Positions 1 through 8,373 of a stretch of 64,000 nucleotides of DNA are shown one piece after another. Position 1 is the first letter of the stretch. Each line of letters begins with the position of its first letter. Position numbers and translations under genes: made by a program. The stretch lies in contig JAZLCO010000085.1 of the NCBI GenBank assembly GCA_045614225.1, positions 23,624 through 87,623 of the forward strand, given 5' to 3'. The stretch is from UBA9715 sp045614225. Lineage in GTDB: Bacteria > Actinomycetota > Coriobacteriia > Coriobacteriales > Eggerthellaceae. Under the pieces are notes generated by a model. The model was not told the DNA's origin, did not search any database, and saw only the letters and a program-made list of their open reading frames with translations.

Positions 1-1936
1 CCGCCTGTTTTTCCAAGATAACCGCTGTCGCCCCTGGCTTCCCAAATTCTGCAGCTGTCGCCAATGCTACCTCCAAGTCGCTTGGCGTACATTGCTCCCA
101 ATTGCAGGCGATTATCAGTTCGTCGAAGTAGCCGCTCTCTGCGAGCGCCTTCCACATTGCGTCAGTTGGCTTTACCGCATCGGCCGGAAGATGCCGTACG
201 CAGCGTGCAAGCGCGTCATGGTTCTGCGCAGTCAGATAGCCCCTAACCGCCTTAAAACGTTCAACGAGATCGCCGGGCGCCACATTTTGGTAAACGTAGT
301 CGGCGACATCATCGAAGCCCTTGTCAATCGTTGTGCCGATTTTTTGCGATAGCATTTCGCTTCGCTTGGATTCCGGGGTCCCTTGCTCAAACATTTCGAT
401 TGCCAGACGGGTGTCGTCACACCCATCGAGCATTTTGAAGCCTAATGCTCCGACATCGCACTTCTTAAGCTGGCCGTTTTCGAAAAGCTTTCGCACGAGT
501 GCAAACGCTTTGTCTTTGTGGCAATACTCGCCTGGCGATTCCGCCTTATAAGGCAGATAATCCACGTCTTCGGGATGCGCTTCGGGAGCGGCGAAGGAGA
601 AAAACTGCCCTATTCTGTACCCAGAGAGGGCGCTAACGACAAAGATGTCCTCTTCTAAATCGAATCCGCGCGCATACTTCCTGTCGTAACTCCACTGCCT
701 TCCAGAGGCGATTAGCGAGGCTCCCTTTGCGCGGAGCGCGCGTGCGGTCTCCTCGTTTCCGTTCCGAATCGCAACGCATAATGCCGAAGCGAGGGATTCG
801 GGCTTCCCGAAAAGCTTGAATACCGCACCGATCGTAGCCTTGTCTCCGTAGGCAGCAGCGCGCTCGAGCAAATCGACCACCTTATTCGGCTTCATCTTGC
901 TCGCATAGGGCTCTAGTTCGTTCAACAGCTGAACGTTCGCGGTTTCCGCGCCTATTTGCGCGCTCTTGTAGCATTCCGTCATCGTTGGCTTCTTGGCTTT
1001 GCCTTTCGGAACCGAGTCGAAGGCAGCCAATATCGCGTGATCCGCATCGTTCTTGTCAGATTTCTCGGATATCGTAGTTAGTATGTCTTGAATCGCCCCT
1101 TTTGAAAGCTTGAATTTCTTCAGAGACAAATCCACCAGGGCGACTTTGCCTTCTTCTGCGAAAGCAAGGATGAACGCTTTCGCCTTCGGCGATTTCACCG
1201 ATCCGTCCTCGCTCGCCTCCAGAACCGCTTGGAAGATTTCAATTCGCCGCTCTTTGAAGAGGTCGTTGAGATTGAAGGCGCCTACATCAAGCTCGTCCGC
1301 AGCGTACTCCCTCACGATTTCGAACGTATGCCTGTTGCCCGTCGTGCGGATGGCACCCACCCAATCACACTTTGAGTAGTCGACATCGGAATAGCTCCAG
1401 CCCATGTGACCGAATACCAGGTCGCAGACCGGCTCCGAACACCAGTTGAGCACCGCCTCTTTCGGAATCCGCCAGGCCTCGGGTATTTCTTCGCCCATAT
1501 CCATGAGTTTTGCGTCCTTGCCAAGCAAAATGCGGATGATCCCAGCATCGTCGTCTCGCCAACAATTGCTAGCCCTGTCGTAGTCCGATGGTTGCTTGGC
1601 GGAATAAACGTGCGTCGCGTGCATTGGAAGCTTGACATCGCAATTGCCCAGTCTCTCGCATCGCCCAGCGACCGCTTCGAAAACCTTCAGCCAATCGCAT
1701 TCCTTCGAACGGTCGAGAAAGAGATGCTCGATTCGTCTTCCTGCAATTTCAACACAAGGAAGGCCCTTACGATAGCCGTCAAACCTGAAGAAGTACCGCC
1801 TGCAAAGAGCCTGCGCGACCGGACTCCAATCAATCGAGACGTCTTCGCTCATTAACTCGTTGCAATCGAAGTCCTTGTCAGTCAGAACCTTCAGGGTCAA
1901 TTCCATAGTCGTTTCGTTGTATTGATCATCGGCCAT
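1..1936 (-). CDS. Alpha-helical repeat protein, partial (runs off left edge)
   Basis: The frame is open from the ATG at 1936 to the window edge, giving 645 residues with no stop. The start has a strong AGGAGG six bases upstream and overlaps the end of the VWA gene by 11 bases, so the two are translationally coupled. I do not recognise the N-terminal half. The C-terminal half looks like ankyrin-type helical repeats and resembles the C-terminal half of the LRR protein at 3608-6112: both contain a segment like 'EETARALRAKGASL' and a later block with S-G-Y, C-x-W and G-K spaced alike. It has no signal peptide. Function unknown. Sharing a module with the gene on the other side of the VWA protein suggests the three products act together. 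Confidence 0.75.
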   Translation of the reverse strand, partial: MADDQYNETTMELTLKVLTDKDFDCNELMSEDVSIDWSPVAQALCRRYFFRFDGYRKGLPCVEIAGRRIEHLFLDRSKECDWLKVFEAVAGRCERLGNCDVKLPMHATHVYSAKQPSDYDRASNCWRDDDAGIIRILLGKDAKLMDMGEEIPEAWRIPKEAVLNWCSEPVCDLVFGHMGWSYSDVDYSKCDWVGAIRTTGNRHTFEIVREYAADELDVGAFNLNDLFKERRIEIFQAVLEASEDGSVKSPKAKAFILAFAEEGKVALVDLSLKKFKLSKGAIQDILTTISEKSDKNDADHAILAAFDSVPKGKAKKPTMTECYKSAQIGAETANVQLLNELEPYASKMKPNKVVDLLERAAAYGDKATIGAVFKLFGKPESLASALCVAIRNGNEETARALRAKGASLIASGRQWSYDRKYARGFDLEEDIFVVSALSGYRIGQFFSFAAPEAHPEDVDYLPYKAESPGEYCHKDKAFALVRKLFENGQLKKCDVGALGFKMLDGCDDTRLAIEMFEQGTPESKRSEMLSQKIGTTIDKGFDDVADYVYQNVAPGDLVERFKAVRGYLTAQNHDALARCVRHLPADAVKPTDAMWKALAESGYFDELIIACNWEQCTPSDLEVALATAAEFGKPGATAVILEKQA

Positions 1937-3605
1937 CCCGTCCTCCTATCTCGCTATCGCCAATGTGTTCGATTGCTTCATCGTATATCACTATCTGCGC
2001 TGCCCATGGCGGCACGCTTTCCTTCCTGTAATTATCGTCGTAAAAGACGAATGCGGCCTTGTAGTCGGGTATCCACTCGGGGTAAGCGCCAAAGCCATCT
2101 GTGAAGTACACCAAGCCGCCAAGGTTCTCGAACTCGCCATCCTCGACGAGCTTGTCGACGTAGGCGAATGCGGGGCGGAAGTCGGTGCCGCCGCTCCCGA
2201 AAAGCCTCATCCTCCGACCCCATTCCTTCAACTCAGCCAAGTTGGTTATCGTATCGTCGGAGCGCACGGCGGCATCGCACTGGATGATCCGCACGTGCAC
2301 GCGCTCGAAGAATGCCTCAGTCGATTTCAATATGTCGAACGTCGTGTCGACGAATCGGCGCACGGTGCCGCCCCACACCGACCCACTCGTGTCGATGACG
2401 ATGACGAACTCGCGAATGCGCTTCTCCTCGCGGTATTCAAGTGGCTCTATGAGCGGCAAGTTGCCGTACAGCTTCAGGCCGTAGGTGTAGAAGACGTAGT
2501 CAAATTCGTCTTCCGACACCTTGATCACCTCGCCGGGAATCGCAAACTGCCTCAGGAAGTCTGCGTAGTCGACGCGGGTACGGGACGATTCCTCGAGCTC
2601 GTCAACGAGCCCGCTCAAGACCTTGCCCCTGCCTTTTGAATAGGTTTGCAGGTTGATTGCCAGGCTCTTCGCCACGCGTCGCCATCCCTCCATCTCGGCG
2701 TTCCTGCTCGGACGAGCAACCTCTCTGAGAAACGCGCCCCTTCTAACGGATGCAACGCTTGCGGCATAGCTGCCAGGCAATCGACCTTGGCCTGATCTGG
2801 GAGCATCCGTGCTACCGACTGGGCCGCCGTTATCCGAGCCATTCTCCCCCCGCGACGCCGATTGACCAGATTCGCCTACGCCACTTGCCATTCCACCAGC
2901 ATCGCCGATGTCGTTTGATTCGCCGGCACCTTCACCATCGTGACGTGAGCCGCCTTCGCCGATTTCATCCAACCCTTGCAGGCCATTGACCCCTGATGTT
3001 TGCTCGCCGGTTCCGGGATGCTGTCCCTCGCCAGCCCCAGCATCACCCGCATTCCCATCGTCAGCTGAAGATAGGTACCAGGGCATATGGTCGTCGGCGG
3101 CGAACAGGAGCTCCCAGTCACCGACGTTATCGGACCACCTTCCAGCGCGTAGCTCGCGGTACACTTTCTCGGCGCTCAGACGAGGGCCCATAACTTCCTC
3201 GATTTCCCCAATCGCTGATTCGATGCACTTCGCGCGCCTCCCCCCGCGCGTACCGCACACCTCCGAAACGAGCTTCTCGACCACAATGTCGCAAGCAACG
3301 TCCCACAGTCTCCCGTCAATCATCGGCCCCACGTATGGATGCAGGAAGACGCAGTGGAGTACAGAATGCAGGAAATCGTGCTTGGGCGGTTCCTTTGCGT
3401 TCAGGAACATGCTGCAGACCTGGGCAGAGTCTATGCCGAGCTCGAAGCCGTTTGTTGCCATGGGCATGAGGAAGCGTCCGGGCACCATCCTCAATCTGCC
3501 GACGGCGGCTGATAGGAAGTGGTTATCTGCAAGAACTAGGGCTTTCGCGAGCTCGATTACCTTAACGGCCGCGAGGTCCTGATTTGTTAAATCGCTGCTT
3601 TCCAA
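1926..3605 (-). CDS. Metallopeptidase-like / VWA domain protein (DUF2201-type, COG3864-like)
   Basis: This 559-residue protein has a putative zinc-metallopeptidase region near residues 80-95 (HSVLHCVFLHP, with spaced histidines). A Gly/Ser/Asp-rich linker spans about 190-285. A C-terminal von Willebrand factor A-like domain carries the metal-site motif DTSGS at about residue 405. This matches the DUF2201 plus VWA-like architecture, usually encoded beside a MoxR-type AAA+ ATPase. No such ATPase is visible here; one may lie left of the window. The start is TTG with GGAG eight bases upstream, just after the LRR gene stop. The final 11 bases overlap the next gene. Substrate unknown. Confidence 0.75.
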   Translation of the reverse strand: MESSDLTNQDLAAVKVIELAKALVLADNHFLSAAVGRLRMVPGRFLMPMATNGFELGIDSAQVCSMFLNAKEPPKHDFLHSVLHCVFLHPYVGPMIDGRLWDVACDIVVEKLVSEVCGTRGGRRAKCIESAIGEIEEVMGPRLSAEKVYRELRAGRWSDNVGDWELLFAADDHMPWYLSSADDGNAGDAGAGEGQHPGTGEQTSGVNGLQGLDEIGEGGSRHDGEGAGESNDIGDAGGMASGVGESGQSASRGENGSDNGGPVGSTDAPRSGQGRLPGSYAASVASVRRGAFLREVARPSRNAEMEGWRRVAKSLAINLQTYSKGRGKVLSGLVDELEESSRTRVDYADFLRQFAIPGEVIKVSEDEFDYVFYTYGLKLYGNLPLIEPLEYREEKRIREFVIVIDTSGSVWGGTVRRFVDTTFDILKSTEAFFERVHVRIIQCDAAVRSDDTITNLAELKEWGRRMRLFGSGGTDFRPAFAYVDKLVEDGEFENLGGLVYFTDGFGAYPEWIPDYKAAFVFYDDNYRKESVPPWAAQIVIYDEAIEHIGDSEIGGRDGR

Positions 3606-3607
3606 TC

Positions 3608-6112
3608 TTAGAGCTCCAAGCTATTGGCGGAGGCGCCCTCGAACATGTTTCCTTTCAGATCCATGAGCAGAGCCGCGGTCGAAGCCTTCCCCGCTGAAGA
3701 AGCGGACTCTATCGCCTTTTGCATCATTTTTTCAGTAATTGCACCATCCCATTTGCAGACAATCTTAATCTCGGAATCGTACCCGCTTTGCGCTAGCAGG
3801 TTCAGCAACGCACCCGTATTCTTAAAGCCCTTTGGGTCTAGATGCGGTACGAGCGCTCTGACGACTTCGGGATCTTGCTTGAGGTAGCGTTGATCCCACA
3901 TGCTGGAAATGCGCTCAGGCGCAATCGAACAGACGGCTTTTGCGACGACGGTCGAGCAACCGGGGTACAGTAGGTCTTCGATATCGCATATATCTGCATG
4001 ATGGTTCTGAGGCCCTCGCTGAACGTGCAGGGTAACGTATTCCTCGTTCAGGCCGCCGCACTTTGCGAGCAATCTGGCAAGCTTAGGTTTTGGTTTTCCG
4101 CACATGTATATGGAATCTGATGATTCCGCGAGGCATGCGAGCATCAAGCCTTTCAGGTCCTTTGGGCAGAGCATGCCCTCTTCCGCATATGCGGATACAA
4201 GGCCATCGCTCTTCGATGACAGGGCGCATTGGTATATATAGTCAGGATTCGGCGGCGTATCCACATGTCGCCCGACACCCATCCTCCCCGGAATGTCGAG
4301 ACCGTCTTCGCAAAGGACATCGTCAATGTATCGCTTTTGCCTGTTTGCCTGTTTTGAAAACGTGTCCCCTTTGAGCAAGGCGGGGACCATCGGCATCCCG
4401 AGAGTCACACCATGCTCCATCAGAGTTCGGGCGTTGTCGTCGTTCCCGAAGGCGATTGCATAACACAGGGCAATACTCGGCATCTCGAACTTTCCGAAGA
4501 TTGCATAAAGCCGCTCTACGACCTCCGCATCACCCTTAATTGCCCCATATTTAAGCAACCTCACGGCTTCGATGGGATTGACCTTGCCTGCAACGGGATC
4601 TAAGGCGTCAAGGCCGCTCGCATCGCCCTTGCGCATCGCCTCGATTGCCGCTGCGGTTAACTGCGCCACGCTCGCCCTTTTGGGTTTCGCCGCATCCTCT
4701 TTTGCTTTTTGCGCAAGCCCAGCAGACCTATATCCCAACTCCTCTAGCAATCTGGAACAGACGACGTCGCCGTCTTCGTCGAATGCCTTCGCCGCCTTCT
4801 TCGCATTTTTCTTAATGTATGCGGCATACTCGTCTTCCATCGCACCACCGACAGCATGTCCGCACTTGGAATCAACGAGCCTCGTGACGGCAACCCTAAT
4901 CTTATCCTCGAACTTCTTGATGCTCCCGTCATGGAAGCGGGAGTCGATTGCGTCGAAAGCGATACCGCTCGACAGTTCTGCAGCAATCGCGCCAGTGAGG
5001 TTTCCCTCGGGGGGAGTGTAGCCAGCCCGTGCGCAGCCTGCACCGTCTGCGCTGGCAACTGCGACGACGGTTCCCTTTGACGCTGCTAGATGCTCTTCAA
5101 AAGCACTTGCACAAGCGCTCGGCAGAATCACTGACTTTGTCCCGTAAAACGCCCCAGGAGCGATACTCTTCACCGTTTCGGGGATGGCCAAGGAGAGCTT
5201 AGCGCATTCCTCAAAGGCTCCCTCTTCTATGGTTATCAAACTATCGGGAAGGTTGATTTCGCTGAAATCATACCTGCAACCATAGAACATATTTTCTGCG
5301 ATTGCCGTTATCCCATCACCCAATTTTGCAGATTTAAGGTGCGAGCAATCGCTAAAAGCGCCATTTCGAGTTACTACGGTGTGGCCGAAAACGTTCCTGT
5401 TTCGTGTGGTCTCATGCGAAAAAGCATTAATACCTGAAGGTATGGTTACGTTTTTGACTCCAGAATATGCGAAAGCCCTTGGGCAGACTTCTTCAATATT
5501 GGAAGTGAGCACAACCATGTTAATAGTTGTTTTCTTGAATGCGCCGGGAGCAATCCTTTTAACAGACTCTGGAACCACAAACTTCTTGACGGGTTTCTGC
5601 GTTGGCGGGAATAGCGCTAGCGTTTCGCCGCCGTCGGTGTACAGGACTCCGTCAACGGATACGTTAGCCATTCCATCTCCGACAACTTTAATCGGACCAT
5701 CGCAGCCATATCGAGTGCTATTAATTTCCGCACCTGCGGAAATGATAACCTCGTCGAATAGCGGTTCATTTGAATAAGAAACCCCCATCATCGGAAATGC
5801 TTCGAACCGCCTGACGCGGCGCAAATCGCATACCCCTTCGACGATTTCCATATCCCTCGGGTCATCGCTTACGGAGTAGGTGACGACGCCCTTCACGTAC
5901 CGGATATCCTCTATCGCTTCAGCCGCCATCACCTCGAGCGTATCGGGCAGGAGGAGGTATTTCACCTTGGAGCCATAACGGATGCACCCCTTTCCCAAAG
6001 AGCGTACACCGTAGGGGACAATCGCTCTGCCGTCGGGCTCTATGGCGGGAATCTCTCTAAGACGCCCGCTGTCGTCCGCAAACCCTGATCGAATGGCCTC
6101 TTCAAGATTCAT
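3608..6112 (-). CDS. Intracellular BspA-type leucine-rich repeat protein with helical repeat C-terminus
   Basis: About 834 residues. Residues 1-350 hold irregular BspA/LRR_5-type repeats (patterns such as LPDTLEVMAAEAI, and I-P-E-T-V-K-S-I followed by A-P-G-A-F). The C-terminal half is helical and ankyrin-like and shares a module with the partial protein at 1-1936. There is no signal peptide, cell-wall anchor or transmembrane segment, whereas most BspA-like proteins are surface exposed, so an intracellular recognition role is inferred. I chose the ATG at 6112 because AGGAG lies five bases upstream; a GTG two codons earlier overlaps that ribosome binding site. The VWA gene begins three bases beyond the stop. 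Confidence 0.75.
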   Translation of the reverse strand: MNLEEAIRSGFADDSGRLREIPAIEPDGRAIVPYGVRSLGKGCIRYGSKVKYLLLPDTLEVMAAEAIEDIRYVKGVVTYSVSDDPRDMEIVEGVCDLRRVRRFEAFPMMGVSYSNEPLFDEVIISAGAEINSTRYGCDGPIKVVGDGMANVSVDGVLYTDGGETLALFPPTQKPVKKFVVPESVKRIAPGAFKKTTINMVVLTSNIEEVCPRAFAYSGVKNVTIPSGINAFSHETTRNRNVFGHTVVTRNGAFSDCSHLKSAKLGDGITAIAENMFYGCRYDFSEINLPDSLITIEEGAFEECAKLSLAIPETVKSIAPGAFYGTKSVILPSACASAFEEHLAASKGTVVAVASADGAGCARAGYTPPEGNLTGAIAAELSSGIAFDAIDSRFHDGSIKKFEDKIRVAVTRLVDSKCGHAVGGAMEDEYAAYIKKNAKKAAKAFDEDGDVVCSRLLEELGYRSAGLAQKAKEDAAKPKRASVAQLTAAAIEAMRKGDASGLDALDPVAGKVNPIEAVRLLKYGAIKGDAEVVERLYAIFGKFEMPSIALCYAIAFGNDDNARTLMEHGVTLGMPMVPALLKGDTFSKQANRQKRYIDDVLCEDGLDIPGRMGVGRHVDTPPNPDYIYQCALSSKSDGLVSAYAEEGMLCPKDLKGLMLACLAESSDSIYMCGKPKPKLARLLAKCGGLNEEYVTLHVQRGPQNHHADICDIEDLLYPGCSTVVAKAVCSIAPERISSMWDQRYLKQDPEVVRALVPHLDPKGFKNTGALLNLLAQSGYDSEIKIVCKWDGAITEKMMQKAIESASSAGKASTAALLMDLKGNMFEGASANSLEL

Positions 6113-6120
6113 AATCACTC

Positions 6121-6306
6121 CTATCCATCAGTGGAGAATCTGCGCAAATCAACACCTATTCGTTCAGCCATCTCACAAAGCTCCTCGCCGCTCGCTCTTT
6201 CAACGTCAACAACGTCGAGCACAGCAGCTGAAAACCCCGACATCATCGCCGAGCCGCAGTAGTCAAGCATGTAGTTGTGAAGTTTGTCTACGTCGATAGT
6301 TGCCAA
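6121..6306 (-). CDS. Small protein of unknown function
   Basis: A 61-residue acidic protein ending eight bases before the LRR gene start, so probably in its operon. I chose the TTG at 6306 because GGGAG precedes it and because the start of the degraded paralogue at 6512-6703 aligns exactly there. An ATG five codons upstream (6321) is the alternative. The sequence has a D-V-V-D-V-E-R-A core and is intact, unlike the paralogue. No domain is recognised. It always follows a copy of the 289-residue gene family in this region, so the two probably form a gene pair. Confidence 0.55.
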   Translation of the reverse strand: MATIDVDKLHNYMLDYCGSAMMSGFSAAVLDVVDVERASGEELCEMAERIGVDLRRFSTDG

Positions 6307-6378
6307 CTTTCTCCCTTGCATTCAATTGTAGACATCTTTTGCTTGCTTGCCTTGTCTGCAAAAATGGTAATCGCGCTC

Positions 6379-6510
6379 TTATTTGCGTTGAATGCGACCC
6401 TGCCTCGTGAAGCCAATGCCGTCAATCATAGATGCTTGAATACTCAAAGTGCCATTTGCAATGCTTTCTAGCAGCCGCGTTTCCTTCCATGCCGCGTCAC
6501 CATTAGATAC
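6379..6510 (-). pseudogene. Remnant of the C-terminus of the 289-residue gene family
   Basis: On the minus strand this stretch reads as an open fragment ending in TAA at 6379-6381. It aligns with the last ~40 residues of the intact protein at 6792-7661: W-K-x-T near the start, then I-x-A-x-x-I-x-G-I-G near the end. Nothing upstream encodes the rest of the protein. It therefore looks like what is left of a duplicated copy after most was deleted. It lies between a broken and an intact copy of the 61-residue gene. Confidence 0.6.
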
Positions 6511-6511
6511 A

Positions 6512-6703
6512 TCATTCCCTCAGCACAATGAACTGATAAAAATCGATTCCTGCATGTTCGGCCATGAGGCCAAGCTCTTGAGCGGCCGCTCGTGCTACAT
6601 CGACAATGTCGAAAGAAGCTGCAGGAGAAGATCACGATATCACGGTAGAGCTACGGAGGTTCATCATGCGGTCGCGCGAGCTATCGATGTCAACCGTTGT
6701 CAT
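6512..6703 (-). pseudogene. Degraded paralogue of the small protein at 6121-6306
   Basis: Sixty-four in-frame codons from an ATG at 6703, preceded by GAGGA, to a TGA at 6512. The translation matches the intact small protein along its length: T-V-D-I-D at the start, F-D-I-V-D-V-x-R-A in the middle, L-x-x-M-A-E-x-x-G-I-D near the end. It is interrupted by an in-frame TGA at codon 24 (6632-6634), close to where the intact copy has a glycine. The frame is otherwise kept, so the lesion looks recent. Readthrough is possible but there is no evidence for it. Confidence 0.65.
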
Positions 6704-6791
6704 ATTTCCTCATCGCACAAGCGCTGATATTTCTGTGTTGTCGCCTCGTCTGCCAAATGCCATTAATGCTCGTGATTGTTCAAAGCAAAAC

Positions 6792-7661
6792 TCATCTCGA
6801 TAAGCCAATACCCTCAATTACGCATGCTCGAATGTTTGTAATAGCGTTATCCGATGAAGCGAACTCCAAAATGGCCATGTTATTAATGTCGGCCACGGTG
6901 TTTTTCCATGTCCCCTTTTCGCAGTCGGCGTTTTCGAAGCAGAGCAAGACTCGAGCGCCTAGCCGGTCGAGATTCTCTGCGTCGCAATCGAACCCCTTGA
7001 GGATCAATTCGAAAGCCTCCCCCGAGAGCTCATGACCATCGAATTCGTATACAGCCAAAACGGCCTCGTCGTCGGCGTAGTTTCCGTCTGGCATATAGGG
7101 CTCCATGTCGAAGAATTGGAACTCTATCTCGTCGGATTTCTCTTCAATACCCTCAAAAAAGTGGGGTATAACCTTTTCGCGTAAAAGGTCGATTCCTGCA
7201 GTCTCGATCATCTCCAGTAACGTTCCCTCGTCGCTTCCGAGAACGCTTCGCCATTCCGCCGCCGACATGGAAACGTTTATCTTTAACGTGTCCTCGAAGC
7301 ACCATTCGAATCCGCGCGTATGGGAGAGGTCGACAACCTTGGCCTCTGCGGCCCCGTAGAGTTCATATCCATCGACGCCAAAATCGCTCTCGTAGATTAT
7401 CGCGCCACCCGATCGTCCTTCTAATGCCCCGATTGCATTCATAGCTGTTCCGATATCCGAACCCGGGGCGCCGTGCGATTCTCCATGGGCCTTAATCGAG
7501 ATGTCAACGTATCCGCCGCCTTGCTCGAAGCTCTTCTCTCTGATTTCCCAGTGATCCGGCAGTTGATTGACGGCTTTACGAATCTCGCCAACGGCAGCAT
7601 CAGCGCCATTGTCGTCCAAAAAAACTCGGGAACGTGCTGTTACGAATTGATACCAGGACAT
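6792..7661 (-). CDS. Hypothetical protein (289 residues)
   Basis: An acidic soluble protein with no signal peptide or membrane segment and no domain I recognise. Cysteine and tryptophan residues are scattered rather than in metal-binding clusters. A remnant of a second copy of its C-terminus lies at 6379-6510, and each copy is followed by a copy of a ~61-residue gene, so this is one unit of a decaying tandem duplication. Its place between a HEPN-like gene and the LRR-VWA trio fits accessory, defence or immunity-type cargo, but no function can be assigned. Confidence 0.6.
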   Translation of the reverse strand: MSWYQFVTARSRVFLDDNGADAAVGEIRKAVNQLPDHWEIREKSFEQGGGYVDISIKAHGESHGAPGSDIGTAMNAIGALEGRSGGAIIYESDFGVDGYELYGAAEAKVVDLSHTRGFEWCFEDTLKINVSMSAAEWRSVLGSDEGTLLEMIETAGIDLLREKVIPHFFEGIEEKSDEIEFQFFDMEPYMPDGNYADDEAVLAVYEFDGHELSGEAFELILKGFDCDAENLDRLGARVLLCFENADCEKGTWKNTVADINNMAILEFASSDNAITNIRACVIEGIGLSR

Positions 7662-7788
7662 CGCATCACCTTTCTATGAAAAACGCTTCATTCCGTACGT
7701 TCGTCTCTTCGTTCGCTGCAAATCTGAAGGGCCAAATTGAAATTGAATTCTCAGCAATCACTCGCATTGGCACAACCCACCTCAATAG

Positions 7789-8238
7789 TCATTCACGGTT
7801 CTTGCGCCCATCTACCGCGCGGTTGAAGCTTCCGACTCTGCTTTTCAGTGTTTTGGCAAGTTGCTCGCCTTCCAATGCAAACTCTTCGAGTCCATCCGTC
7901 GAAAGCTTTCGGTTCAAAAGGTCATGGATGAGCGGATTGCGGCGCTCCTTCCAGGACCGCAGAGAGGCTATCAACTCTGGCGAAAAGTATCTGCAAGCCA
8001 GCTCGGACCGCTCCTCGCAAAGCTTCTCCAACTTGTTGAGCTTGGCGGTTATTGTCTTCTGCCTATTGGGATTGAAGGCGCTCGCGTGCCTCAACACCGA
8101 TTCCAGCCGATCTTCGATAATCGCATACTCGATGAAGACAGCCTCCAGATAGAAATTGTTGCGCAGTGCCCTGGAAAGCCGCCGCATCTGCTCGGCATAG
8201 TTATCGCGCTTCTGCAGGTTGTCAGTCTCGTCCGTCAT
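7789..8238 (-). CDS. HEPN-like small protein
   Basis: A 149-residue mostly helical protein. Near residues 100-108 it has R-R-N-P-L-I-H-D, which fits the R-x4-6-H motif of HEPN ribonucleases. An upstream helix (EYAIIEDRLESVL) resembles the first HEPN helix. HEPN proteins are common RNase effectors in toxin-antitoxin and phage-defence loci, so a defence role is inferred. I chose the ATG at 8238 because GAGGA lies five bases upstream; an in-frame ATG at 8250 has no clear ribosome binding site. No antitoxin-like partner is directly adjacent. Confidence 0.6.
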   Translation of the reverse strand: MTDETDNLQKRDNYAEQMRRLSRALRNNFYLEAVFIEYAIIEDRLESVLRHASAFNPNRQKTITAKLNKLEKLCEERSELACRYFSPELIASLRSWKERRNPLIHDLLNRKLSTDGLEEFALEGEQLAKTLKSRVGSFNRAVDGRKNRE

Positions 8239-8341
8239 TATCGTCCTCATTTCAGGTCATATGCGTATTTTCGCATGGTTGGTTGATAATGTTGCCGCAA
8301 TATCGGAAAGCCTTTGCTGCTCGTATCAAATACATGCCTCG

Positions 8342-8361
8342 CTGTACATGATTGCGTACAG
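8342..8361 (-). terminator. Hairpin after the defence operon
   Basis: CTGTAC and GTACAG flank an eight-base loop 12 bases beyond the stop of the DUF2779 gene. Weaker flanking pairs extend the stem. On the minus strand no T-run follows, so termination is plausible but not proven; on the plus strand a run of six T lies nearby. Confidence 0.35.
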
Positions 8362-8373
8362 GCAAGGTGTTTT

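Noticed and set aside
6637..6703. Selenocysteine insertion at the in-frame TGA
   Set aside because: No hairpin typical of a SECIS seen right after the TGA, and the aligned residue in the intact copy is not cysteine.
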